Source: Hypericum androsaemum (taxonomy: Eukaryota > Streptophyta > Magnoliopsida > Malpighiales > Hypericaceae). Taken from it: 64,000 bases of DNA. The notes under the pieces are model-generated. The model did not search any database. It worked only from the letters and a program-made list of their open reading frames with translations, and was not told the DNA's origin. Shown here piece after piece: positions 33,929 to 45,160 of the stretch. A program made the translations under genes and the position numbers. The first letter of the stretch is position 1; each line of letters begins with the position of its first letter. The stretch is taken from assembly GCA_963995505.1 (NCBI GenBank), contig OZ023199.1:1488001-1552000 (forward strand). Direction: 5' to 3'.

Positions 33929-34195
33929 TTAATTGAGATAGCTCGAGAGGGCTAAAGAGGGAGAAATCTTGAAGTCCATATCACAAAGATCATAGGCTTC
34001 CTGGATAAAATCGTAATGTGCACATTTGAGAAACAACTTCTTGCTCACAAGTGCCTCCCTGACAAATGGGTATGTGATCAAGTTTCCAAATGACACATTC
34101 ACCAACTCCTTCTCGCAGTTGTAACACTGCTCGAAGAAATCAGAGCTTTCAATGAGACAATTTCTTGAGGTGATTACACCTAAGATTTTTTGCAA
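33929..34195 (-). pseudogene. Relic of a beta-carbonic anhydrase C-terminal exon
   Basis: The 88-codon minus-strand frame reads FFEQCYNCEKELVNVSFGNL, then ITYPFVREALVSKKLF and HYDFIQEAYDLCDMDF. Plant beta-carbonic anhydrases (CO2 + H2O to bicarbonate) end with C..CEKE.VNVS.GNL.TYPFVR followed by G.YDFV, so the match is clear but diverged. Zinc-binding and catalytic exons are not found upstream within several hundred bases, and the surroundings are repeat-rich. It is an isolated 3' exon, probably captured or left over. Confidence 0.7.
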
Positions 34196-34337
34196 TCTAT
34201 TCAGAAATCACATTTTTTATTTTTTGGTTTGAATCAACAATAACTATATAACTACTATGTATGTCAACTTATGGTTATATCAAATATATAGAGTCAAATT
34301 AATATTATCGTACGATTCGTATATAGAACAGATTTTT

Positions 34338-34580
34338 GAATATTCAAATGGATAGAAATAATGTGTCGTCTCCCATCAACAAAACTCATTTTCCATATTG
34401 CTGTCTATTCCATTGTCGAAACACAATACTCAAATGGATGAAAATAATTTGTCATCTCCCGTCAACAAAACTCATCAAAACTCATCTTTCATATGACTAT
34501 ATATTCCATTGTCGATACACAATACTCAAATGGATGGAAATCATGTGTCATCTCCCGTCAACAAAACTCATCTTCCAGTG
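34338..34580. repeat. Three tandem units of about 85-100 bases
   Basis: ATTCAAATGGATAGAAATAA...GTCTCCC(A/G)TCAACAAAACTCAT repeats three times at about 34,338, 34,430 and 34,528, with CCATTGTCGAAACACAATAC linking the units. The plus-strand frame across it is an artefact of the repeat. Confidence 0.85.
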
Positions 34581-36580
34581 TAAGTGTATTTTCAAGCAGT
34601 GTAACTTCATAATCTCCAACAAGTACTTCATTGACAGATTTAATGAGCACTACCAAGAGAATTATAGAACTTGTTGATTTTTGGATTTGGACGTGATGCC
34701 TAATAGAGATTAATTTGATACATACATGTAATGAGTCTACTTGTAGAATTAACGACAAAAAGAATATACGAAAAGATGTGAAATGGTGTGTGGGAATGTT
34801 GCCTGGAGTTGGACATGTTCTAGAGATAGAAATGAACTTGTTTTCATTAGTAACCTTGGACTATAATAGACGTAACATTAACTTTAAAAAAATAGACGTA
34901 GTTATAAGATTGAGGTTGAAAAGGGTACAATGGAGAACATAAACATAATACACAAACAAAATGAAGAGTCCAAACAACTGTACAATAATTTTTGTAGGAG
35001 CGAATATTTGATGTAAAAATAGTTTATAGAAAATAAAAATATAATAAATTTTTACCAGAAATTTTATTCCACCAAGTTTGATTGTATTTCATGATCTATC
35101 ATCTTTATGATCACTATTTTCATTTTAATTTATAGTTTTTTTAATAAAGAAAGTCAATACTACCGTACTACTAAAATAGATTGTTAAGTCCAATTCTGCC
35201 GCATCGTGTTATTATTATCGAGCTATACAAAAACAGAGATACGACAATTATACTAATACAATAAAAGATTTTATCGGAGAGCTTTGCCACCTTTCAAAAG
35301 TGCTATCCGGCTCGAACTTGGATTAGTCGGCTCGATTGGCCCGGATATCAAGTGGTTATAAACCAAAAGTAAAAGATTTTATCGAACCGAATTGAACACT
35401 TGTAAAATATTCATGTGAACTAAACATAATTTGTCTTACGCTCAAAAACTAGGTTTTGGAAACTCTTTTTTATATATAAATAGGTTTTGGAAACTCTTTC
35501 GACACTATCTTGCTCTTTTTATATAAAAAAATATTTTCGAGATTCCCAATCTCCTCTCAAATAATTTTAGAAATTGTATATATGAAGCAGAAAATAATTT
35601 TTTCGAGTTTAGAGATCTCGAGATCGAAATCTTGAGGAAGCTAGTTGGGCTTTGCAAGGAATCTCTCTTAGACTTTTGATGGGTTTGAGACCCATTTTCA
35701 CAAGCCCAAAACTGATAGAATTCTAGCCTTAGCAAGCAGCAAACTTCACATCACGGAACTAATAGTAAACAGGCTTTTAGGTCCACCAAGGTCCAGATTT
35801 CTCAAGAACACGTCATTTTTTTATAAGCTAATATATATCAAAATCATAAGAAAGGAGAAAAATTACACAAGGTCCAAAAAATAACAAAATAACCTCTAGT
35901 TATTTAACATGCCGTTAGTCAGGAAATCTTAAAAGATATTAGCAAACTCCCTCATACAAAATATACGAAATTATAACAGGACTTTTAAAAAAACAATGTC
36001 ATAGTAAAATCATGTGGGATAAAATTTACGATAGGAAAAAAAAACCTAAATGTTAATGCTGCGAATGTTCCAGAATAGAAAAATCTTTGAGATTTCTTAT
36101 GTTCCAGATTTCTTTTTTTGATAAAAATGTTCCAGATTTCTCAAGAACACATTGTTACATTCATGAGAATTTAATTTAATTTATCATCCAAATCAAGTAA
36201 TCTTTTTTTCTGTTTAAAGGGATTAAAATCCAAGCTTAGCACAATAGATATAAAAGGGTTCTTTACAACTTAGGCCATTAAAGAGGAAAGAACAAAGATC
36301 TCTGTCTCCTGTCTAGACTACCAACACTAAGCAGATGTAATGTAGGATCAAAAAAAGAAGCCAAATAGCTTTCTACCAATACAAGCTAACACATTTCCTG
36401 CAGCTGCATCATGAACATAGCCACTGCATCACGTTCCGGTTCCCGAAATGATTATTTGATGATGGAGCACTGTGATTCAATAAATCCTGGCTGATATGCT
36501 AAATTGTCATTCGGGCTAACCCGGAATAAACACGAGCAAATTCGTCCTCCGGTCTTTGTACATAATTTGCAGCAACCAAT
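34580..36580. other. Spacer and 3' flank of the MYB gene
   Basis: AT-rich. A GATTAGTCGGCTCGATTGGC phrase near 35,323 resembles one near 29,600 and is probably dispersed repeat. The last 100-200 bases are presumably the 3'UTR of the MYB gene. Confidence 0.4.
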
Positions 36581-36586
36581 GTAGAG

Positions 36587-38918
36587 TTACCTATGAGCGG
36601 TTGTTGGCGGCATCTGATAAGTCATGGGAGCTCCAGGAACTACTGTTCCGGGAACAGGACCCGGTAACGGAGCTCTAACTCCATAGGCCATGTGTGGAGG
36701 AGCGGAAAGATTCACAGGCGTGCCTACCGCTGAAACGAGAGGGCCGCCAATTGGTTGTCCCATGGTTGGAGTTCCATACACGGTAGCACTAGGGGCACCT
36801 GCGTGCTGCGATGGTTGTTTGACGGGTTTACCTAAGCTGCCACCAGTAGTAGAACCGTTCGTTTGACCAGTAATGGGTGCCTGAGCCGCTGCGACGTCTC
36901 CATTATTGACACTGGTGATATCGTGAATGCTGGACCTCCTCCTATCCTTATTCATGGAATTCAAGCGGATGAAGTACTTCTGTGCGTGGCTTGCAACCTG
37001 AGTCGGAGTCCTTGTGACCACAAAGTTCCTCGATATGCTTCTCCAATCACCTTTTCCGTACTTGTCCAGACCAAGAAGGAACAACCTGCAGGACGTAAAA
37101 GAAGATCAATAACGGCATTCTAGCTACAATAAAAATGACTTCAAAATCTCCAAGATCAAACAGAGATAAGGGAACGATTGGTAGCTTCATTCTCCTTCCT
37201 ATGTTTAAGTAATCCGGTGCAATCCAACATCTATTGAGAATCATCACTCAACTATCTGAAAGCGAGAAAGAACGTGCCTTTAGCAAACGACAAGCAAAAG
37301 TCAAAATTAAAACAGGAGCATCACCAGAGGGATGAAGAGGAAAAAGGCGTACACAGAAACTGCTAAAGAGATGGTGATAACAGATCTCATACTTGTCGGG
37401 TTCTGATGATAGGTACACAGACCAAGATGAAGCAGTACAGTCCATGAATATTCTTTTGGTAAAGGAGAACAGATCGAAAACCATCAAACACAAAAAGGCG
37501 AAAGGAAAAGAATAAAATGAACTGAACTGACAAATAAATTAGACAAGTAGACCGAATCTAAGAGCCGTCTCACAAATGCTTGTAGACATATAGTGAAGTT
37601 GTTGCAATTAGAGCAACTCTAACTGACGTGTTCGCTCAGGGCTTGCCTACAACCAAACTGTTGGTGTTTGAAGGAATTAACTCATTGTCTGAAATGAAAC
37701 TAGAAACTATTATAACAACGTGATTATGATTCTAGTAATCACATGTACAACTTCCTAATAATAAATGGAAGACATGTGGACCAGGGCTAAGAGCCGTAAA
37801 CATTCTTGGAGCACAATACCGAAATTTGTTTGTGAATTAAAGCAACTCTAACAGATAAGTACGCTGCGGGCTTGCCTTCAACCAGACAGTTGGGTCTCCT
37901 AAGCAATTAACTCACTGTTCTAATGACACTAGAAATCATAAAAACAAATAAGATGAAAGTCAATAAATTGTTCAAAAGTATATTATGCAATAAATTGTCC
38001 TGTAATAATCACAATTCTGCAACTTGATAGAAGATTAAATCATTGTAAACAAACTCGTTTCATGATTGTGTTAAGATATGATGATGAAAAGTAAAAGAAA
38101 CAAGAAATTAACGTGTATGACCATGACTCAATTTACAGAGACCCGTTCTTCTGGTGTCTCCATTAGCATCTAAACACTTTCTCTGACCAAGGCTGAAGAT
38201 TCAGACAAATCAATATCAGTTTCATATGTTCAATAGGAAATAAGAACATCCAGGAGACTAAATCTCACTTCCCACCCATCTTTCTAATACTCTCCAATTC
38301 TATTGAGAGGAAAGTTTAGGCACTCATTTTAAGAGTAGAGAAGGAACAAGGCCCAAGTCTCATGCTGTATGGAGAGCAGTTTCAACAAGCTCAAAGCAAC
38401 TCAGAAGCAAGATTTACAGATGAGTAAACTGCAAACCGTGAGCTCAAAGAGAGACAGTAATCAATTAGCAAGCCCAAAAATGAGTCCAACATTATGCAAG
38501 AAAACAGCAAATCTACAAGCAAATAGAATTACCGGTGTTCATCTTCCGTCCAAGCAATTCCCTTCCGCCGTTCCTGATCTGCCCTTGAACCCTTATTTCC
38601 ATGGTGAGACTCGCCGTTGTGATGCCCACCATGGCCACCCTTCTTACCGGTCCCTTCATCAGCAGCAGGGATAGTGGAACCTTCCAGGGAAGAGTTATAG
38701 CTAGGTAAAGGCACACAACCGGACTCAATCCTTGAAACATCGTCGACTAAAAGCTCGTAATGGTATTTAATCTCTTCCAGAGTCTTTCCAGGTACATCAG
38801 CAGCAATTTTCTCCCACCGATCTGAAGCATCTTCTGGATAAGTTGCAAGGGCATTCTCAAATGCGATATCCTGCTCCCTAGTCCACTCAGAACTGCAGCT
38901 TGCTTCTTCCACCGTCAT
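36587..38918 (-). CDS. SRM1/DIVARICATA-type MYB transcription factor
   Basis: Two exons (38533..38918 and 36587..37085) join in phase across a 1,447-base GT-AG intron to give about 294 residues. I start at the ATG at 38,918 ([20 protein letters not shown]), which matches the usual N-terminus. The first SANT/MYB domain (W..EQDIAFE...[16 protein letters not shown]) covers residues about 10-60, with [13 protein letters not shown] after it. The second, [19 protein letters not shown], leads to the plant-specific SHAQKYF motif at about residue 161. A Gly/Pro-rich C-terminus ends TTAHR. This layout is that of Arabidopsis SRM1 (SALT-RELATED MYB1), a nuclear DNA-binding protein linked to ABA/salt responses. 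The orthologue's role is inferred for this gene. Confidence 0.92.
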
Positions 38919-41157
38919 ATCGGCTTCCAAATCTACTCAAAGATTCCAGAGAGCAGAAGACAATTAAAGTGCCTCTAGTCTTGACCTAACCCAGAAGCCA
39001 ATCTTCAAGACTAGATTTCTTGAACAATTTTAGAAAGTTGGATCTGGGTTGTTTCCATACTTAGCATACTGGCAATTGATTGAGAGGTAACAAGTGGAAG
39101 TACAAACAGATTCCAGAAAGAGGCCAAAGAAGCAGAGCAGAGGTCCTCCCAGTAAATATCAAACAGTAGAGTATGTGAAGATTTCAATGGTGATTTGCTC
39201 CACAATTCAAAAAATTATGGACTCTTGTGAACTGCTGACCTACAGGTGCAGGAAAAAAGGCGTAAAGGGTCGGTTAGACCATGAGAAATATCTGAAAACC
39301 ATAAAATCAAAAGATGCAATAAATGATAGTCCAGGCCACACAAAAAAAAAATAAGGAGACCAGGCACACAAGCATTAATGCGGCTGATGAAATTATTGTT
39401 GTGAAAGGTGATTAGGGTTTTAGGATAGTGAGACATGAAAGAGACAATGGAAAGAACCAAACAAAGAAAACCCCAGAAACATACAATTGTAATAAAACCC
39501 ATCTCCAGCGTGCCATTTCCAAATCTGAAAGGAACCCAATTCACCAAATTTTTCCCAACTTTGTTAACACCATTTTTACCCTACTTGAATCCATGAAAGC
39601 AACAGTTTTTAACCAGCTCAGCCCCACATATGGGCCCCCAGCCCTAACTCCCTTTGTATTCTTCTGCCACTCTTAAACATGGCAGTGGAGAATTGCCGCA
39701 AACCAAATATGCACACAGTAAAAAGTAACAATCATAAAAGGAAAGAATTTTCTCTCTTGGCACAGAATTGGAGATAGTGAGATACTACTAATGGGATGGG
39801 ATGCAACTCAGCTAGGGCACAACATCAACAACAAAAGGGACAAGGCAAAACCACTAAACCAATACCTTGGGCATCAACCACAGATTTCTAGGGGCTTAAC
39901 CAACCACCAATTCTAGGACTTTCAACCATTGTTCAGCCATAGGAGAAGAAAAAGATTGGAACTTTAACCACTCACTGGTTCTTACCCATTTTCCACTGTT
40001 CAAAACACCAGTAACTGTAAAATGGAGAAAAAATTATAGACCAATTGGCCATGGGAACTGCCACCCCCAAGATTATTTGGACACTTTAACCAATGCCCTA
40101 AAGTTGAGAACTTCTCCAAAGAATGGTGTACTACTTGCCAGAGTGAAGTACAAACACAAAAGGGTAAAAGGCAAGGAATTAACAGCTAAAAAAGGGGAAA
40201 GGCCTAACCTTTAAATGGTTGCAAAAAACTATCTCACTCCCCCACCTACCCACCACCTCTTGCTCTTGTCACTGTTAAAGTCGAGATATTAAGCTTTAAA
40301 ACCCATAAATTAGGCCTTCTAGTAGTACCAGACAAAAAAGGGGTGCATCTAGAACCCCAAAACTAGATAAACCCCAAGAAAAATCCCCAGAAAAAAAATA
40401 CTACTTTTTTGCGTCAAAAGTTTGCCCAAACCCTTTTCGGGAATTTACAAGGGGCAGCCATGGAAATTACATGCGATGTTGATGGGCTATCCCGATAGAG
40501 AAAAAATCAACCAAAGGAGTTGATCTTGAGGAGTTGATAAAGACACACTATTATTTAAAAAAACTTCCTAAAATAAAAATCGACAATATTCAAATTTGGG
40601 TATTGGATGAAAAGATCAATAAAAGGAGGGAGGGTGACCCAGGAAAAGTAGGGTCAAATTGGTCCCATCCCCTCAAAAAAAAAAAATCCCATCCCCAACA
40701 AACAACAACACCACCTACTGGCTACAACTACTGATACCAATATACACACTTTTGCCTACATGTATAAAAGACAGCTAATAATACTGAGAAAAAGAAAGAG
40801 CCTCCTCACCAATTCCCCAGTCCCACTCTCCCAACTTGCACAAACTGGAATCTACTACAATTAATACCTGACATGGATTATAACACCTAGAAGCAGATAA
40901 TATCAAAAAAGAGAGGACTTTTGGGGGGAAAATTGGTTTTCTCGATTTCAAACAGACTGAAACACGGATTAATCGACCCGAATAAAATATAATGATATAA
41001 AAAGGGACAACAAAACTAAAAACTTTAATTGTCAGTGTGTGATTTTGAGCAGTTGGAGGGAAGCCATTAAAATACAATATCCATGTACATGTATTCTAAT
41101 CTTGTTACAATTATTATGTTACATTATTTTGACAATCTTGGGTTGATGAATCATTAC
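38919..41157 (-). other. Leader and probable 5'UTR intron of the MYB gene
   Basis: Just upstream of the ATG the minus strand reads TTTGAGTAG before ATTTGGAAG, a plausible acceptor. About 2.2 kb away AGAGAAG is followed by GTAATGATTC (41,158/41,157), a good donor, after a GA-rich leader-like stretch. I infer a 5'UTR intron, as is common in this family. No separate gene is visible inside it. Confidence 0.45.
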
Positions 41158-41245
41158 CTTCTCTTCGCTTTGTCTTTTGTCTGATTTTCTTCCCTGGGGC
41201 CACCGTGGAATTGAAGAATTGCTGCTGATACGCTCCCTTTAGCGT
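41158..41245 (-). other. Probable untranslated first exon of the MYB gene
   Basis: The minus strand reads GGCCCCAGGGAAGAAAATCA and on to GACAAAGCGAAGAGAAG, then the GTAATG donor. It is purine-rich like plant leaders. The 5' boundary is a guess. Confidence 0.4.
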
Positions 41246-42304
41246 TTGTTTTTTATAAAAATAATTTGTTTTGGGGACTGTTACTTAGAAAAGAGTCCAA
41301 AGGGTAATTAGTGCTTATAAAAGGATTAGGGAGACAAAGTTGTTTAGGAAATGGGCTATTGCCATTTTTCTCATAACTATTTGAAATTTAGATACCGTGC
41401 TATTTAAGTTCGAGTCGGGTCAGAGCATATACGGTACCAAAACTACATCTATAAGCTTTTATAGCATATATGCAATTGTGAGTACTATGCAATAAGTATA
41501 TGCTATAATAGATTATTGACCCTCTTTGAGAAATAAGTTGGAGTTTTCTTCTAATAAACTTATGGATTTATGAGTCAATTGTAATTTATTATGGGTTACG
41601 TAGGTTTTTAAGTTAAAAAGATTTGATTTTCCTAATTGGTACCTAGGTTTTTTAGGTAAAAGAGTTTGAGTTTCCTGATTCATCAGTGCTGATGTGTCAC
41701 TTGGATAAAGTATACACGAGATCTACTAATTTGTCAAATTGGACAACAGAGTATTAAAAGGGGATTTCAAGAGATTTTTTTTTAACTTATATCGAATTAG
41801 AATCTTACGAATATAATCGACATTATTAATAAATTATTTCTAAATATAATTAGATAATACTTTAACTATAGATGCAGAAGATCAGAAACTAAATAAAATC
41901 AAATCACACTATGATCTAATAAAGCGCAGATCTTTTAATTTTCAAATCGTGGGTAACTAATTGATTACAATAAAGGGAGACGAGAATTAGATAAATTGCA
42001 TACATGTTCTTATTTTTTTAAGGAAAAATTTTGGTCAATACATCTTACCCGAATTGATCCTTAAAACCCTAATCTTCGACCGTGCTTAAACAATTTAGAA
42101 GAATTGTCACTTTTAAAAAATACTCATCAAATCGTTCAAATTGTATCATATAGTAACGGCCATGAAAAAACGTGAAATTGAGGTGATGGAGACTTCTTCT
42201 TTGCGGAGTGATTTTTATGGCGTTAACAAATTTTCGAAGAGAATTCTTACCTTTTTATCATATTGCTACTTGATATATGTTTATCTTTAATATTTTGTGT
42301 AGGA

Positions 42305-42655
42305 GATCGGTGCTTAATTGCACATTTGGTGTAACAAATTATTGGAGTTAGTATTGAAAATTTCTTATAAAAAATTGTATCTATTCACTAAATCGTTCCT
42401 CCATTAATTAAAAAAAATCTCGGTCCACTATTGAAAATTGAATGGTAAATAAAGGTAGATCCTAGTCTGGTAAAATATATTCGTATTGTACCTACGTACC
42501 TGGTTGTTTTCTATTCACGTGACCCTAAACATTTGTCCTTTATTGGAGACTTAATTGTTTGTACTTTGAAGCATGACTTACTTTCGTAGAGCTCTGCCTT
42601 GAAAAAAGTTGTTTTGAAAAACTATTAACTTTTATGGATTACTTTCTCAATTATT
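42305..42655 (+). repeat. Direct repeat of about 350 bases, copy 1
   Basis: It starts TCGGTGCTTAATTGCACATT and includes ACGTACCTGG, TTCACGTGACCCTAA and CATGACTTACTTTCG. The same order of blocks recurs at 44,068-44,432 with roughly 80-85% identity by eye. Confidence 0.8.
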
Positions 42656-42759
42656 TTTTTCATTACACTCTTTCATAATGTTGACAAACTAACCTTAATA
42701 TTTCAATCTCAAAATTAATTGGAAATAAAATTTTCAGATTTAGATTCTTTTTTAACCAA

Positions 42760-43170
42760 GATTTTAAAAAACGTGGTCCGACTGTGAATCGGGAACTTTT
42801 TCCTCCCGTGTTTGGGGTTTAACCTGTCTGCCTTGCGAACCGTCCAAAATCTGGTCGGATCGGGTAGTTCTACCTGATTTTTTGACTTCACCCACAGGTC
42901 CGACCAGATTTTTTTTCCAAATCAATACAAAATAAAAAAAATTGTAGCACACGCTCGATTTCTCCGATCCAAATCAATAATGAAAAGTGGACAAGATATG
43001 AAATAAATTGGTCATTATTTTGAAAATGCAAATATTGACACATATATTTTGACTATTTGATCTATATATTATTTATAATATTAAAAAATAATAAATAATA
43101 TATGGTTGGATCAGCGATACCTCCGGTCGGATTAAATTTCGAGTCGACAGTGGGGTTGTTTTTTAAAACA
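42760..43170. mobile_element. Possible small inverted-end element
   Basis: The left edge ATTTTAAAAAACGTGGTCCG and, in reverse complement, the right edge ATGTTTTAAAAAACAACCCC are similar. Internal GGTCGGATCGG / GGTCCGACCAG motifs also pair. I see no clear target-site duplication, so this is tentative. Confidence 0.3.
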
Positions 43171-44067
43171 TTGTCAACTCTCAAATGACAAAGAGATATG
43201 ACGCATATTTTTTTCTAAATTTTTAAATTAAGAGTCGAGTATTATCGGGTTCTATGTAGGGAACGGTTCTTTCAATAATAGAATTGAGTTGAGAAAGGAC
43301 ACTAATAACATGGTAAGCACCATCCGGAGTGTAGCGAGAACCGTTGATTTGGCCGATTTAGATGTGCGTGTAATTAAAAAAATCCCCTGGAATTACGAAA
43401 GTTCCTGAAATTTTTAGGTTTTTTTATAATCAAGGAGATTGTGTCTAGCAATTGATTATTTCTGTTAATGAGTGTTTTTAACTTTTTATCCAATAAGGCA
43501 ATGTCTCTTAAAATTATGAAAATTTTGCGTAATCAAAGAGACTTCCTATATTTAGTCTTCAAAGCCAAGATAATGTCTTTAATTAGGATTATATTTTCAA
43601 TTCTATAGTTATGGTTTTTAATCTTTAGTTTTAGAGCCAATGTATATTATTTGTTGAACACTTGTATATCATGCGACGAGCAAATGACGATGATACACCA
43701 TGCGATAAACACTAGTATACTATGCAATACGCAGTGGTACACCATGCTTTGAGCAATTGTACATTGTAACAAATAATAATCAAATTGTCCCTACTTAATT
43801 TCTAGTATTGCGAGTTCGTCAATTTACGCGCGCGGCCTTTTCTCCTCGTCTTTGTGGTGCTGTTGGGTTTATTCCAAACCCAATCTTGGCGTTCCAAATA
43901 GTGTATTTTACATCTATAACTCCTGAATCCAAAACATAGTGAATCCAATAGACAAGATATGTAACTAGCATTTATTTAAAAACATACCTTTCGAAGATTA
44001 AGGGTTTCAGGGCATTGAAATGTTTGCGGTTGGTCTTTCGGGCATTGATATGTTTTATCTTTGGTTT

Positions 44068-44432
44068 TTATCGGTGCTTAATTGCACATTTGGTGTAACA
44101 AAATATTGGAGTTAATACAAATTTTTACCTTAAATTGTATCCAATTAACTAAATCTTTCCTTCATTAATTTTTTTAACTCGGTCCATTATTGAAAACTGA
44201 ATTGTAAATAAGGGTAGACCCTTCACCCTAGTCTGGTCAATTATTTTGGTATTATAACTACGTACCTGGCTGTTTTCTTTTCACGTGACCCTAAGTATTT
44301 GCCCTTTTATTGGAGACTTGATCGTTTGAAGTATGAAATTTTTTTTTGAAGCGTGACTTACTTTCGCAGAGCTGCCATGAAAAAAGTTGCAGTGAAAAAC
44401 CATTAACTTTTATAAATTACTTTCTCAATTAT
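44068..44432 (+). repeat. Direct repeat of about 350 bases, copy 2
   Basis: Second copy of the block at 42,305-42,655, with a few insertions such as CCCTTCACC after GTAGA. It is non-coding. Confidence 0.8.
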
Positions 44433-45160
44433 GTTTTTGCTTTGATAAAGCCAATTGGACTGTATTATAATTTTGAATGACACACGACTTTCTCAATTTG
44501 ACATTTTTAGTTAAAAATTTATAATCATGGTTAATTTTTTGCCAACTCGTGCTCATGTGAATTGAGATATCAACGACACATCACTTTTCTCTCTCATCGT
44601 TTACGTTGACATGACAAATGAGACTCTAACAAATGCGTCCGAGCCCAACGGGAACATGATGGTACCAATTCGGGGAGATGCAGCAGGGTTCAAGGTCATG
44701 TTTGAAGAGACGTACAAGAGGTAGAGCACACGAATGAGTCACACTTTCCATGTCCAGTACAAATAATAAGAGAGAAAAATGACGTGTCATATCCACAATG
44801 ACACCATTATCAATAAAAATTATCACTAAAAACATCAAATTGGGAAAATCCACATTAGTACCTTAGAATGCTAAAAGTTAAAACTCGAAATCAGAAAGTA
44901 TTAAACAAAACTTTTCCCTAAAAATAATCGTACAATTGGGTCATCACAGCGGTCCATTCTTTTTCTTTATAATTGTTAGATCGACTAATCCTAATTCAAA
45001 TCACCCACAAATAGTCTAACTACTGGTCGAGGTTCACACCAGTCCAGCGTGTTCATTAAGCACAGTCCAAATCGTCAATTACTTCTTCTTCTTCCCCTTT
45101 CCTTTCCTCGTTACCAGATCTCTCCCTCAAACGACACCGCATTGCCTCCGAACCAAAACA

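Larger units (their letters stand above)
41250..45045. other. Spacer between the MYB and EF-hand genes
   Basis: No gene is recognised. It contains a direct duplication (about 42,305-42,655 and 44,068-44,432), a putative small inverted-end element (about 42,760-43,170), and otherwise AT-rich sequence. Confidence 0.45.
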
